Shown here one piece after another: positions 1 to 10,676 of a stretch of 64,000 bases of DNA. Numbering within the stretch: the stretch's first letter is position 1; each line of letters begins with the position of its first letter. The position numbers and the translations under genes are program-made. The notes under the pieces were generated by a model, which searched no databases, had not been told where the DNA came from, and saw only the letters and a list, made by a program, of their open reading frames with translations. This DNA comes from Pegoplata infirma (Eukaryota > Arthropoda > Insecta > Diptera > Anthomyiidae): positions 179,312,995 to 179,376,994 of the forward strand of contig OY992536.1 in the NCBI GenBank assembly GCA_963921195.1, in the 5' to 3' direction.

Positions 1-44
1 AATCGCATCCCTAATAATTATATAATAATATATAATAGATATCT

Positions 45-576
45 GCAAAATTATTTTTTTTCAATTTTTCTCAAACAGAATTTCTAGGTATTTCAGCTTG
101 TTTAACAAATAGAGGTTAAGGAGCAGCAAAAATCCAAAATTTTCAAAAAAAAATCCACCCTGTTTGAAAACTTTGACTCGGAATAAATTTTTTTTGAGTA
201 AATGATTTTTTATGTAATTTATTTGAGTGTAAAATTTTTTTAAAGTGACAAAAATATTTTGAAAACTATTTTTTTGGTCTTTAGAAGCGTGTTCATCGTT
301 TTATTTAACACGTGAATTGGCAGAACCAATTTAAAATTCACGGTTTTGCTCATAACTTCAGGACCACTGGACCGATTCCACTGAAATTCAATATCAACCC
401 AACCGGAAAAATAACAAACTACGTTCTTTCGAAAGCAAGTGTGTTTTCAACAGACATACAGACAGCCAGAGAGACGGACGGACATCACTATATCAAATTA
501 AAATCGATTGAAAATCATAAATTTTTATACTTTTTCGAACTGTTACAAACTTCTATCACTAAGTGGATGATATAAA
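45..576 (+). repeat. Dispersed repeat, copy 1 (paralogue of 56876-57303)
   Basis: This stretch matches 56876-57303 in the same order of blocks: a 'tatttcagct' block, 'ggttaag' followed by 'agcagcaaaa', a 'ttaacac' plus 'tgaattgg' block, 'ccgattccactgaaattc', a 'gacggacggacatcact' microsatellite-like block, and 'tatactttttcgaactg' near the end. It is distantly similar to the repeats ending in GGGTATAAAA elsewhere in the window, which share the 'cataacttttgaaccactg' and 'cggacggacatcgctag' blocks. The 87-codon open frame at 312-575 lies wholly inside the repeat and has no recognisable domain, so I do not call a gene. Confidence 0.7.
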
Positions 577-848
577 AAAGTCCCGCTTTTTAGACCAAAA
601 TCCCGCCTTTTCATCCTTTCCATTCCGCTTTTCAGACAAAAACAGTTGGTCAGGCTAAGTATGAGTAAACAGACCAACCATCCCGCTTTTGGAGGGATTA
701 TCCCGCTTTTTAAAGACTCATCCCGCCTTGATTTTCCATCCCGCTTTTTAAGCAAATGTACCATTTCATCCCTCTATATCCATCTTTTTGACTTTTATAA
801 TAGTAAAGTACAATTTATAATTTTTCAAATAATATTTTGCGTATGATT
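577..848 (+). repeat. CCCGCTTTTT-rich dispersed repeat, copy 1
   Basis: At least six 'cccgc(c)tttt' blocks are spaced irregularly around a partial palindrome at about 645-682 ('ttggtcaggctaagtatgag' then 'cagaccaacc'). The tail, 'gacttttataatagtaaag' to 'tatgattgttctgta', matches 54798-54868. Related blocks lie at 7620-7715, 13476-13704, 54660-54800 and 57300-57395. The unit probably continues from the repeat at 45-576, because the same junction recurs at 57303. Confidence 0.7.
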
Positions 849-1563
849 GTTCTGTACAAAGACTAACAAGACTTCCAACTCATTTTGTTTTGCTGTCAGA
901 AGACCTAACTCTTTGAATGTATTTGAGTTAGGTCCTCTTTAGTATTGGTGCACCTAACTTTTTTCACCACATACACAGAGTTACTTTTCTTTATCAATAT
1001 TTTTTTTGTTATGGAATTTTTTCGTAACAAAAAGTGGGAAAGCATAAAAATACCTTAAACACAATTGTTAGTACCCACATAAATGCATATTTGCAAAAAA
1101 AATTAAAGAAAAGACAAATTTAATTATAAAAATTATAGATTTTAATATCAACTCTGTATTCGTTTTTGATATTTACCACAACTATTTCACCACTAATAAC
1201 GACAAATGTCAATATTTTATTTGTTTATTTTCATTACAAATTTTTTAAATTCGGAAAAAAAACTAAAAATAATTAAACGAATACATGTAATGCGATATAA
1301 CACCTTACCATTAATAAAGTAGGAGCTTATGTGGCTTGTCATCTATCAGGAAGAGTTTCGATTACTATAAAATTGTTCCTGTACAAAAAGTCTTCGATAC
1401 AGATCTTTTTCTCTAAAGAAAGTTTTAGATTCAAAGGACAATTTCTTAAAAAAAAACTCCTTAAATTTATAGTATTTGTTTCTATAAGTTTAATGAGTTT
1501 TTTTTATAAAAAGTCCTTTGAATGTGATGTCATTCAATAGAAAAAAGTCCTTACAATCTATAA

Positions 1564-4390
1564 GAAACATGTCTGAGAATCTGGAACTTTTCCCTGAGAA
1601 AAATGTCTCAGTATATGGTATTTTTTTGTAAGAAAAATGTCTTCGATATTAAGAATTTTTCTATACGAAAAGTGTCTCAGAATCTGAGACTTTTTCTATA
1701 GAAAAAGTGTCTCAGAATCTGAGACTTTTTCTATAGAAAAAGTGTCTCAGAATCTGAGACATTTTCTATAGAAAAAGTGTCTCAGAATCTCAGAATCTGA
1801 GACTTTTTCTATAGAAAAAGTGTCTCAGAATCTCAGAATCTGAGACTTTTTCTATAGAAAAAGTGTCTCAGAATCTGAGACTTTCTATAGAAAAAGTGTC
1901 TCAGAATCTGAGACTTTTTCTGTATGAAAAATATCTCATAAACTGAGACTTTTTCTATAAGAAAAACATCTCAAAATCTGAGACTTTTTCTATAAGAAAA
2001 ATATCGCAGAATCTGACCCTTTTTCTATAAAAAAATATCTTAGAATCTGAAATTTTGTTAAAGAAAAATATCTCAGAATCTAAAAATCTTTCTATAAGAA
2101 AAATATCGCAGAATCTGAGATTTTTTCTATAAGAAATTTTTTTTTCAGAATCTGAGATTTTTTCTTTAAGAAAAATATCTCAGAATCTGGGATTTTTTTA
2201 TAAGAAAAATATCTCCGAATCTAAAATTTAAAAAAAAAAAAAAAAAAAATATCTCAGAATCTAAAAAATTTTCTATAAGAAAAAGGTCTCAGAATCTGAG
2301 ACCTTTTCTATAAGAAAAATATCTCAGAATATGATACTTTTTCTATAAGTAAAATACCTCAGAATCTGAAAAATTAGACCATCTAATTTTGTAAGATATA
2401 TCTTTAAAATCTAATGGATTCAAACTTAGAAACTGCTTTTAAGCTTGTTCCTAAAGAATAATATATCTCAGTTTAATATTTATTTAAAAAACGAATGGGT
2501 GTTTTTGTTTTTGCAATATTTGCGATTTATTTAGGTAAATGTTTTTAATATAATTTTACATATATGTACGAGTAATTAGATTCTAATGATTTTTTCCGTT
2601 AAAAAGTCTCAGATTCTAAGACATTTTTCTTATAGAAAAAGTCTCAGATTCTGAGACATTTTTCCTATATAAGATTATGAAACACTTTTCCAATAGAAAA
2701 AATCTCAGGTTCTGAGAAATTTTTCCTTTACAAAAGGTGGTAGATTCTGGGACATTTTTCCTATAGAAAGTGTGTCAGATTCTGAGACATTTTTCCTACA
2801 GAAAAAGTTTCAGACCTTAAGACATTTTTTCTAAAGAAAGTCTCAGATCTGAGACTTTTTTTATAGGAAAAATGTTTCAGAATCTTATACTTTTTCTATA
2901 GGAAAAATGTCTCAGAATCTGAGACTTTTCTACAGGAAAAATGTCTCAGAATCTGAGACTTTTTCTATAGGAAAAATGTATCAGAATCTGAGACTTTTTC
3001 TATAGGAAAAATGTATCAGAATCTGAGACTTTTTCTATAGGAAAAATGTCTCAGAATCTGAGACTTTTTCTATAGGAAAAATGTCTCAAAATCTGAGACT
3101 TTTTCTATAGGAAAAATGTCTCAGAATCTGAGACTTTTTCTATAGGAAAAATGTCTCAGAATCTGAGACTTTTTCTATAGGAAAAATGTCAGAATCTGAG
3201 ACTTTTTCTATAGGAAAAATGTCTCAGAATCTGAGACTTTTTCTATAGGAAAAATGTCTCAGAATCTGAGACTTTTTCTATAGGAAAAATGTCTCAGAAT
3301 CTGAGACTTTTTCTATAGGAAAAATGTCTCAGAATCTGAGACTTTTTCTATAGGAAAAATGTCTCAGAATCTGAGACTTTTTCTATAGGAAAAATGTCTC
3401 AGAATCTGAGACTTTTTCTATAGGAAAAATGTCTCAGAATCTGAGACTTTTTCTATAGGAAAAATGTCTCAGAATCTGAGACTTTTCTATAGGAAAAATG
3501 TCTCAGAATCTGAGACTTTTTCTATAGAAAAAGTGTCTCAAAATCTGAGAGTTTTTCTATAGGAAAAATGTCTCAGAATATGAGACTTTTTCTATAGGAA
3601 GAATGTCTTAGAATCTGAGACTTTTTCTATAGGAAAAATTTCTTAGAATCTGAGACTTTTTCTATAGGAGAAATTCTCAGAATCTGAGATTTTTTCTATA
3701 GGAAAAATATCTCAGAATCTGAGACTTTTTCTATAGGAAAAATATCTCACAATCTGAGACTTTTCTATAGGAAAAATATCTCAGAATCTGAGACCTTTTC
3801 TATAGGAAAAATATCTCAGAATCTGAGACTTTTTCCATAAGAAAAATGTCTTAGAATCTGAGACTTTTTCTATAGGAAAAATGTCTCAGAATCTGAGACT
3901 GTTCCTATAGGAAAAATATCTCAAAACCTGAGACTTTTTCTATAAGAAGAATGTCTCAGAATCTGAGCCTTTTCTACAGAAAAAATGAATAATAAAATTT
4001 TTTTATTGGAAAATGTCTCAGAAGCTGAGACTTTTTCCATAGCAAAATGTCTAAGAGTCTAAGACTTTTTTTTGTAGGAAAAACGTCTCAGAATCTGAGA
4101 CTTTCTATAGGAAAAGTCTTAGACTCTAAGCCTCAGCTTCTAAGGCATTTTTCCAATAGCAAGTTCTTAGATTCCGAAAAAAATTTTTTTGTAGAAAAAT
4201 GGCTCAGATAAACATCTTTCCTATAGAAAAAGTCATAGATTCTTAGACATTTTTCCTATAAAAAAGTCTCAGATTCTAAGAAATTTTTCCGAAAGGAAAA
4301 GTCTCCGAATCTGGGAAAATTTTTCCATAGACATTTTTCTTATAGAAAGTCTCAGATTCATAGAAATTTTTCCGGTAGAAAAAGTCTCAA
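1564..4390. repeat. 35-bp satellite array (TCTCAGAATCTGAGA type), orientation-switching
   Basis: The unit is 35 bp and is clearest at 2930-3480, where copies are almost identical; copies decay towards both edges. Each unit joins two palindromes: GTCTCAGAATCTGAGAC (8-bp arms around one A) and TTTTTCTATAGGAAAAA. Polarity, read from 'ggaaaaatg' versus 'catttttcc', is plus at about 1564-2390, minus at 2580-2850, plus at 2850-4115 and minus at 4115-4390. A less regular gap lies at 2390-2580. The array sits entirely inside the TIR transposon 857-4969. It is not CRISPR, because there are no unique spacers. Confidence 0.9.
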
Positions 4391-4574
4391 AAAAAACATT
4401 GAACACCGTTGCAATAACTGATGCGAGCACAGGAACAGCTTTCCCCTGTATGCAAGTTTGCATTGTTTCAGGGACGAGGGTTTTCAGCAAATTATTGGCA
4501 GTACACCAAACCACAAGTCCAGAGAAAAATAGGCAACTGAAAGATACAATAGCAACAATACTAAAGATTAGAAT
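4389..4574 (-). pseudogene. Relic of a possible membrane-protein exon
   Basis: The minus strand is open from about 4574 and runs without a stop into the satellite (to 4269). The first 62 codons do not look repetitive: a strongly hydrophobic segment (ILIFSIVAIVSFSCLFF, about residues 1-17), then VVWCTANN, a charged-polar stretch, and a second hydrophobic stretch (VPVLASVIATVFNVF). A 3' splice-like 'tttag' precedes 4574 and donor-like GTAA sites lie near 4607 and 4622 and, further upstream, near 4757, so this could be an exon captured by the transposon. The possible exons are very short and several phase combinations hit stops, so the gene model is weak. I do not recognise the family. The change from coding-like to satellite sequence at about 4389 is abrupt. 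Confidence 0.25.
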
Positions 4575-4977
4575 CTAAACACAAAAGAAATTAATAACAA
4601 TAATTACCTTTAATTATGTTACTTGCACTATGTCCATTGCACATGTTTTCATCCCCTCTTTTGAACCGCAATCTGAAAAAAGACAATTGAAGTTTAAGCT
4701 TTAATAATAGAAATTTATTAATTAGAGATCAAATTTATGTTAGATTTTATTATACTTACAAGTTTCTTGTGCAAAAAAACAAAACTCATCTGTAAATTCG
4801 ATATTTTAGCTAAAAAAAGAAATAAACAAATTTTGTTTATATTTTTATTAGAAACGTCATATTTTTTTTATTTCACAACACTTTCCCAAATGTGTTGAAA
4901 TACACAGTACCTGTATGTGTGAATTATTTTATTGAGGTTATGTAGAGTCGGAGGTCTTGTTAGTCTTTGGTTCTGTA

Positions 4978-5110
4978 GTTTGTTTTTATTTATTTTTAAT
5001 CATATAAATATTGTAATATTTAGAATTTTTTACCGTGTTAAAAAAATTTAAAGGAAATTAATTCTTAAATTGTGTTTGAATTCAAAAAAAATTTAAAAAA
5101 CTATTTAAAT
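4978..5110. repeat. Right half of host dispersed repeat interrupted by 857-4969
   Basis: The blocks 'atataaatattgtaatattt', 'accgtgttaaaaaaa' and 'aaattgtgtttgaattc' match 54890-54990 in order. Together with the 577-856 segment this reconstitutes one ancestral repeat and shows where the 4.1-kb transposon entered. Confidence 0.65.
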
Positions 5111-5403
5111 TAGAGATGGGCACCAATCACGTGAATCACGTGAATCACGCATGAATCATGGATTCGTGATTAAATTTGTTCTACTCACGTGAGCGTGCGT
5201 GAGCGTGAGTAACAAAACTAAGTTCGTGCATGATCGTGCGATTTTTTTGTTCAGTTACCTTTTCTAGTGATTTTTTCATGGTCTTTCAAAAAAATTATAA
5301 ATTTAATAAGTTTTTTAAATGCGTCATTGAGGAATTTGCACAGTGCTTCCATGAGGAAATGTCTTCAGATTCTGACATATAATAGGTAGTTCTTGAGGAC
5401 ACA
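5111..5403 (+). mobile_element. hAT-like MITE fragment with CACGTG-rich end
   Basis: It begins TAGAGATGGGCACC, the same terminal motif as the complete element at 32336-32811, and is followed by CACGTG repeats (5132-5145, 5187) and 'gagcgtgagt' subterminal repeats. The matching right end is missing. From about 5320 the sequence changes to the 'gaggaaatgtcttcag' repeat also seen at 14940-15075 and, inverted, at 63640-63800. The same junction occurs inverted at the right edge of the window, so this composite was copied as a unit. Confidence 0.6.
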
Positions 5404-5613
5404 CTAACAAAAATATGTTATTAACTGTTTGTAGGTTATTTTAAAAAGTAATCAGTAAAGTTATTTTAAAAAAAAATCACTTATCTTATAGAGGATTTAA
5501 TTTTTTTACTATTTCTGTAATTTAAAAAATATAATTTACTGCCTTTAGAATTAATTTTCTGTTGCATTTACTTTCGGCAGTAAAAAATTTCTTCTATAGT
5601 TTTACTGTTTTTC
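5404..5613 (+). mobile_element. Left half of a TA-type MITE, cut by the palindrome
   Basis: This is collinear with 15397-15616 of the complete MITE 15397-15792: 'cactaa', 'ttattttaaaaagtaatcag', 'tttcggcagtaaaaaatttc', 'ttttactgtttttcaat'. Homology stops exactly where the long inverted repeat begins. I could not find the right half beyond 7563. Confidence 0.65.
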
Positions 5614-7563
5614 AATCTATACATGGGGCATTCCATGTGAAATCGGACACTTTGAAAAACTTTTTTTTTAGATTTTCCTAATTTGTTTACAGTTTTTAGT
5701 ACCCTTCGAAAACTCCTTCGTGGTAAATTTTCAGATTTTTTTGATGACCCGTTCAAAAGATATCGAATTTTTAAAAATTTGTAGTTTGTTCCTTTACTCA
5801 AATTTCTTTTAATCATAACTTCTTCAATAATGGTCCGAATTTAAAATTTTTTTTTTCAAAATTTTTGTTTTTTTACGTACTTTCTAAAAAAAAAATCCCA
5901 AAAAATTCTTAAAAGCGCTTTAGTATGCGATTTTTAAGTTTTAAAATTTAAATCTCATTTTTGAAAATGTTTGTACTCTTCGATTTTTTTTTAATTTTTT
6001 TGTGTAAAAGTTCTATCGATTCTACAAATTTTTTGCCCAGGAAGATCGTGGGATAACGATTATTACTATTTTTTAAAATTTTTTGAAAAAATGTTATTGT
6101 AATTTTTCAATCTTAAAATCATTTCTACTGCTCCAATGGTGCGTCATAGAGGGGTCCTTTATAAGACCGACCCCCATTCATTTTTACGTCTTAACATTTC
6201 TTTGGAACAAACTAATACCCTATCTCCAATTTCTAAGGGGGCTCCCACACAAAACGACATTTTTTAAAATTTGTTCCAACAGCTCCAACAGCCCTAATAG
6301 TGCCCTTACAGCAACAAAATGTATGACCGACCCACAATATTTTTTTAGTCCAAACATTTTCTCTGAACACACCTACCCTCTATCTTTAACTGTTAAGGCG
6401 GTCCCCATACAATTTTTTTTTATTTTTTGTAAATTTGTTTTATTTAATCAGCCTCTACCGGTCCAATGGTGCGTCCGAGAGGGGTCATTAGTGAGAGCGA
6501 GCCTCATTTATTTTTATCCTACAACATTTTTTCAAAACATACCTATGCCCTATCTTCACTCCCTAAGTAGTCTCCCATATAAATAACAGTTGGAGCAAAT
6601 TTTATGAAAATGTAATTTTAAATGGAAGCCTACTTAGGGAGTGGAGATAGGGCGTAGGTATGTTTTAAAAAAATGTTGTAGGGTAAAAATAAATGGGGGT
6701 CGGTCTCACTAATGACCCCTCTCGGACGCACCATTGGACCGGTAGAAGCTGATTAAATGAAACAAATTTACAACAAATAAACAAAATTGTATGGGGACCG
6801 CCTTAACAGTTAAAGATAGAGGGTAGGTGTGTTCAGAGAAAATGTTTGGACTAAAAAAATATTGTGGGTCATACATTTTGTTGCTCTAAGGGCACTATTA
6901 GGGCAGTTAGAGCGGTTGGAACAAATTTAAAAAAATGTCGTTTTGTGTGGGAGCCCCCATAGAAATTGCAGATAGGGTATTAGTTTGTTCCAAAGAAATG
7001 TTAAGACGTAAAAATTAATGGGGTTCGGTCTAGTAAAGGACCCCTCTATGACGCACCATTGGAGAAGTAGAAATAATTTTAAGATTGAAAAATTACAAAA
7101 AATTTTAAAAAATAGTAATAACCGTTATCCCACGATCTTCCTGGGCAAAAAATTTGTAGAATTGATAGACGTTTTACACAAAAAAATTAAAAAAAAAATC
7201 GAAGAGTACAAACATTTTCAAAAATGAGATTTAAATTTTAAAACTTAAAAATCGCATACTAGAGCGCTTTTAAGAATTTTTTGGGATTTTTATTAGAAAG
7301 TACGTAAAAAAACAAAAATTTTGAAAAAAAAATTGAAATTCGGACCATTATTGAAGAAGTTATGATTAAAAGAAGTTTAAGTAAAGGAACAAACTACCAA
7401 TTTTTAAAAATTGGATATCTTTTGAACGGGTCATCAAAAAAATCTGAAAATTTACCACGAAGGAGTTTTCAAAGGTACTAAAAACTGTAAACAAATTGAA
7501 AAAATCTAAAAAAAAAGTTTTTCAAAGTGTCCGATTTCACATGGAATGCCCCATATATAGATT
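5614..7563. mobile_element. 1.95-kb long-arm palindrome (foldback element)
   Basis: The left arm, about 5614-6578, is the inverted copy of the right arm, about 6622-7563, around a spacer of roughly 43 bp. The match starts at 'atctatacatggggcattcc' and ends at 'ggaatgccccatatatagat', and similarity looks high along the whole arm. Each arm repeats a sub-block twice ('ccaatggtgcgtc' followed by 'gaggggtc', near 6133 and 6461 in the left arm). The longest frame, 167 codons at 6083-6586, spans one arm and is not a believable protein. No target duplication is clear. It could be a foldback transposon or a palindrome made by inverted duplication. Confidence 0.8.
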
Positions 7564-7984
7564 TAATTAAACAGTACGTATACGCACCATTGGTATATTT
7601 TGTTATTCAAGCCTTTAATGGAGTATGAGTAACCTGACCAACTGCTTTTAACTGAAAAGAGGGATGAACAGGTTGAAAAAGCGGGATTTCGGTCTAAAAA
7701 GCGGGAATTTTTTTTAAATGAGTTAAAATGTTAAATTCGACTTCATGATTTGTTTCCTCCACAATACCCAAAATGCTGGAACTACTTTTAAGGGATTGTA
7801 ATATTTTTAATTAAAAAAATTGAATAAGAATTTTGAATAAAAAATTTTTATTGTAAAATAAAAAAGTTTGAATATGAAAATCTTGCACTCAAAATTTATT
7901 TTAAAAACTTGTTACATCCTTAGGACAATATTACTTAGAATCAAATAAAAATCTTAAATGGCATTAGAGTCGCAGGCATTTTCT
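7564..7984. other. No gene; CCCGC-repeat remnant and A+T-rich spacer
   Basis: At 7620-7715 there is an inverted remnant of the CCCGCTTTTT repeat ('gagtaacctgaccaac', 'aaaaagcgggatttc', 'aaaaagcgggaa'). The remainder is A+T-rich with no frame or structure I can support. Confidence 0.6.
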
Positions 7985-9236
7985 AACTAAATCTGATAAC
8001 TTTGTATCATTTTCTATGGAAAAAGTATTCAGAATTTATTTTTGGATAATTATACCAAGTTGACTCAGAATGTAACATTTATTTGATAGAAAAACTATCT
8101 CAAATTTTAAAGAATTTTTCTGTAGGAAAAATGTTTACGAATCTTATAAATTATATACAAAAATCGTCAACAACTGAAATCGTCAATTACAAAATTTTTT
8201 CAGAATCTGGCAAGAATTTTTCTGGAAAAAATTTCTTAAAATCATATAACTTTTTTACAGGAAAATCTAAGATTTTAATGGAAAATATATTTCACAATCT
8301 TAGAAGTTTTATAATGGAAAAAGTTTTAAGAATATAAGAGTTTTTTTTTTGGAAAAAATTCTTTAGAATCTGAGAACTTTTTTTTTAGGAAAAGTTTATC
8401 AAATTTGTGATTTCTTTTAATAGGAAAAAAGTTTTGGAATTTTTCTATCGAAAACTATATTAGAATACACCTCGAGATAGGTATTTTTAATACCTTTAAT
8501 CTGATACCACACATGCCTATATTAATTTTGTTTAAATAGGCGTAAATCGTAAAAAACTGAAAAAGGTCAATTTCCACCCATACAAATCGACCCCCCCTCA
8601 AAATGAGTTTGGGCCGCTAAAAAAAATACGTGTCGAATTAATTTTCGTTCTTAACAAGATATCCAAATTTCATGAAGATCGGAGGGTGACACCAGGGAGA
8701 CTTCCCTTGTAAGAACTTTATAATTTTTTTAAAAATATTGCAGATTCTAAGAAATTGCCTTAGAAAACATTAGAAGGCAATAAAACCATACTTTTTTTTT
8801 ATTCTCAACTATGTTTCGTTGAAAAATGCTATAAAATTTTAAATTTTGTTTTTAGAAAATTGTATCAGAATTTATTAAAAGGAAAAATGTTTAAGAAACA
8901 TAAAATTTTCTAGAACCTGAGAGTTCTCAATTACGAAAAATGTTTCAGAATCTGAGAATTTTTGAACACTAAAAATAATCTGAGAATTACTTAAAAATAT
9001 AGGAAATATTTCAAAATTTTTCTTTAAGAAAAGTTCATGAGAATTTGTTAATTTTTATATAGAAAGACTGCATATGATATAGGTTTTTTTATGAAAAAGG
9101 TTTTAGAATCTGAACAATTTTTTAAAGGCAAATGTTTCAGAAAAAGATAATTTTTTTACAGGAAAAATATTTTAGAATGTATAATTTTTTCTCTACTAAA
9201 AATGTGTCCATATCTGAGAAATTTTGTAAGGGAAAT
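7985..9236 (+). repeat. Degenerate relatives of the 35-bp satellite
   Basis: Irregular copies of 'tcagaatctgagaatttttc' and 'ttttctatagaaaa' motifs recur every 30-60 bp from about 7985 to 9230, too eroded to define a period. Between about 8470 and 8720 is a different, less A-rich insert containing 'gatatccaaatttcatgaag', a phrase that looks like part of another interspersed element. The 84-codon frame at 8083-8337 is made of satellite. Confidence 0.6.
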
Positions 9237-9532
9237 ATGTGTAGGGGGGCTAATGGGGAAGTGAAGCGAATTCAAATAGTAATGCTATTTGTACACAAAG
9301 CCAATCCTATCCAAATGTCAACCTCATCCACTGTCCATATGGGACTTGGTGCCCCCTGTTAACCTAACTAGGCTCTGACGACCGATCATGGGCGGTATAA
9401 CCCCAACAACATGCGTAGATTAAATCCAGCCAAACAAGGCCAGCCTGATGGCGTTTAGATGGCCGCCCCATCATCAGGCTAGGAGCAATAGGCTGATAAC
9501 CCGTTGTATCTAAAAGTTTACTTATCCACAGA

Positions 9533-9784
9533 ATGTCTAAAAGAAAAAATAAAATGATCCAAAACTCGATGACGACCCTACGCTTTGAAAAAGGACTACG
9601 ATTTGCTACATGGAATGTTTTGACACTATATCAGACTGGAAAATTGGCACAAGCCGGTAAAATTATGGAGAAATACAGGCTGGCGTTTATGGGCATGAGT
9701 GAAGTAAGGTGGAACCAATGTGGTCCATTAACCACTTCAAAAGGAGATGTTATGTATTGGTCCGGTATGCCTAATCAAGACGAT
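9533..9784 (+). pseudogene. LINE endonuclease, N-terminal part
   Basis: 84 codons of apurinic/apyrimidinic-like endonuclease lie upstream of the SINE. About 27 residues in is FATWNVLTLYQTGKL, the usual first catalytic block of this family, then MGMSEVRWNQ, where the E of SEVRW is the metal-binding glutamate. The start at 9533 follows the GC-richer leader. The frame then reads into the SINE and stops at 9956. The enzyme would nick target DNA to prime reverse transcription. Confidence 0.8.
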
Positions 9785-9798
9785 ATACACCATTATGG

Positions 9799-9992
9799 GG
9801 GTCCCTGTAGGTTAGTTGGTAGCGTGCTAGCCTATGAAACAGGAGGTCGTGGGTTCGATTCCCACAAAAACCCTTGGTCGATTTCGCTACAACGAGACGA
9901 CGGTCATTGTTACCAGTTCTCGTTTAGGTTTAAATTATTAAAAATGATTTGTAATTAAATTGGAAAAATAAATAAAAACCGATCATTGGATC
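9799..9992 (+). mobile_element. tRNA-derived SINE inserted in the LINE endonuclease
   Basis: The insert is flanked by a perfect 14-bp duplication, ATACACCATTATGG, at 9785-9798 and 9993-10006. Removing the insert and one copy restores the endonuclease frame across the site. The 5' part is tRNA-like: an A box TAGGTTAGTTGG at about 9809, a B box GGTTCGATTCC in a 5-bp T-arm, and a loop ATGAAAC whose central triplet GAA would fit a Phe tRNA. The rest is a tRNA-unrelated body ending A-rich ('ggaaaaataaataaaaacc') and then 'gatcattggatc'. A Pol III-transcribed SINE moved by a LINE is the natural reading. Confidence 0.85.
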
Positions 9993-10676
9993 ATACACCA
10001 TTATGGTGTAGGTATATTAGTCAACAGCAAAATCCGTAATGCTGTGATTGACTGTAAATTCATAAATGAACGTATTATGACCATCAGGTTCAAAGGCCAC
10101 ATGAATAATTTAACTGTTATACAGTGATACGCTCCTACTGAGGAGTCATCGGAAGAAATTAAAGATGCTTTTTACGATAAACTAAACACCACCTTATCAT
10201 CAACAGCAAAGAATGATTTAAAAATATTAATGGGAGATTTCAATGCCAAAGTTGGCTCTGATAACTTCGATCTTCAACACGTAATGGGAGTTCATGGAAT
10301 TGGCGATATGAATGATAACGGACAACAGTTCGTAGAGTTATGCGGAATGAACGAATATAAAATTGGTGGTACACTTTTTCCTCACAAGCACTCTCACAAA
10401 GTCATCTGGGTATCACCAGATGGTACAACTCAGAACCAGATTGATCATATTTGCGTTAGCGCACGATGGAGCAACAGTTTATGTGATGTGCGTAACAAAA
10501 GAGGGGCAGATATTGGTTCTGATCATCATCTTCTCTTTGGTATAATAAAATTTCACACGCGAAATAAACACAACAATGGTAAGCACACCAGAGTAAAATA
10601 TAATATAGATAAACTAAAATCAACAGAACATCGTACGGTATTCACGGAACTTCTTCAAAAAAGGTCCCAGAAGTGA
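9993..10676 (+). pseudogene. LINE endonuclease, C-terminal part with one stop
   Basis: Continues the endonuclease after the SINE. Key blocks are YAPT (just after an in-frame TGA at 10125-10127), GDFNAKVGSD, NDNGQQFVELC, GGTLFPHK, WVSPDG, NQIDHICV, and RGADIGSDHHLL with the catalytic D and H near the end. All catalytic blocks remain recognisable despite the stop. The frame ends with TGA at 10674; the linker continues in another frame. Confidence 0.85.

Larger units (their letters stand above)
857..4969. mobile_element. 4.1-kb TIR transposon with 8-bp target duplication, filled with satellite
   Basis: The left end 857-881 begins CAAAGACTAACAAGAC and the right end 4945-4969 is its reverse complement over 25 bp with two mismatches. 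The ends are flanked by identical 8-bp copies of GTTCTGTA (849-856 and 4970-4977). The flanks also rejoin: host repeat up to 856 and from 4970 corresponds to the unbroken paralogue around 54798-54990, which acts as an empty site. An 8-bp duplication with a CA-start TIR fits P- or hAT-type DNA transposons; I cannot separate these and see no transposase, so the element is non-autonomous. Inside, 882-1563 is A+T-rich without a gene, 1564-4390 is satellite, and 4391-4944 holds a coding-like relic and spacer. Confidence 0.8.

Noticed and set aside
312..575. 87-codon frame
   Set aside because: It lies inside a dispersed repeat whose paralogue at 56876-57303 does not keep the frame; no domain.
1564..4390. 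Possible CRISPR array, because of regular palindromic repeats
   Set aside because: There are no unique spacers; units are contiguous and the host context is eukaryotic.
6083..6586. 167-codon frame, the longest non-LINE frame in the left half
   Set aside because: It spans one arm of the long palindrome, is rich in F/L/S/P from A+T-rich DNA, and the mirrored arm does not code for it.
9799..9880. Functional tRNA-Phe gene
   Set aside because: A target duplication, an A-rich tail and poor acceptor and anticodon stems show a SINE.
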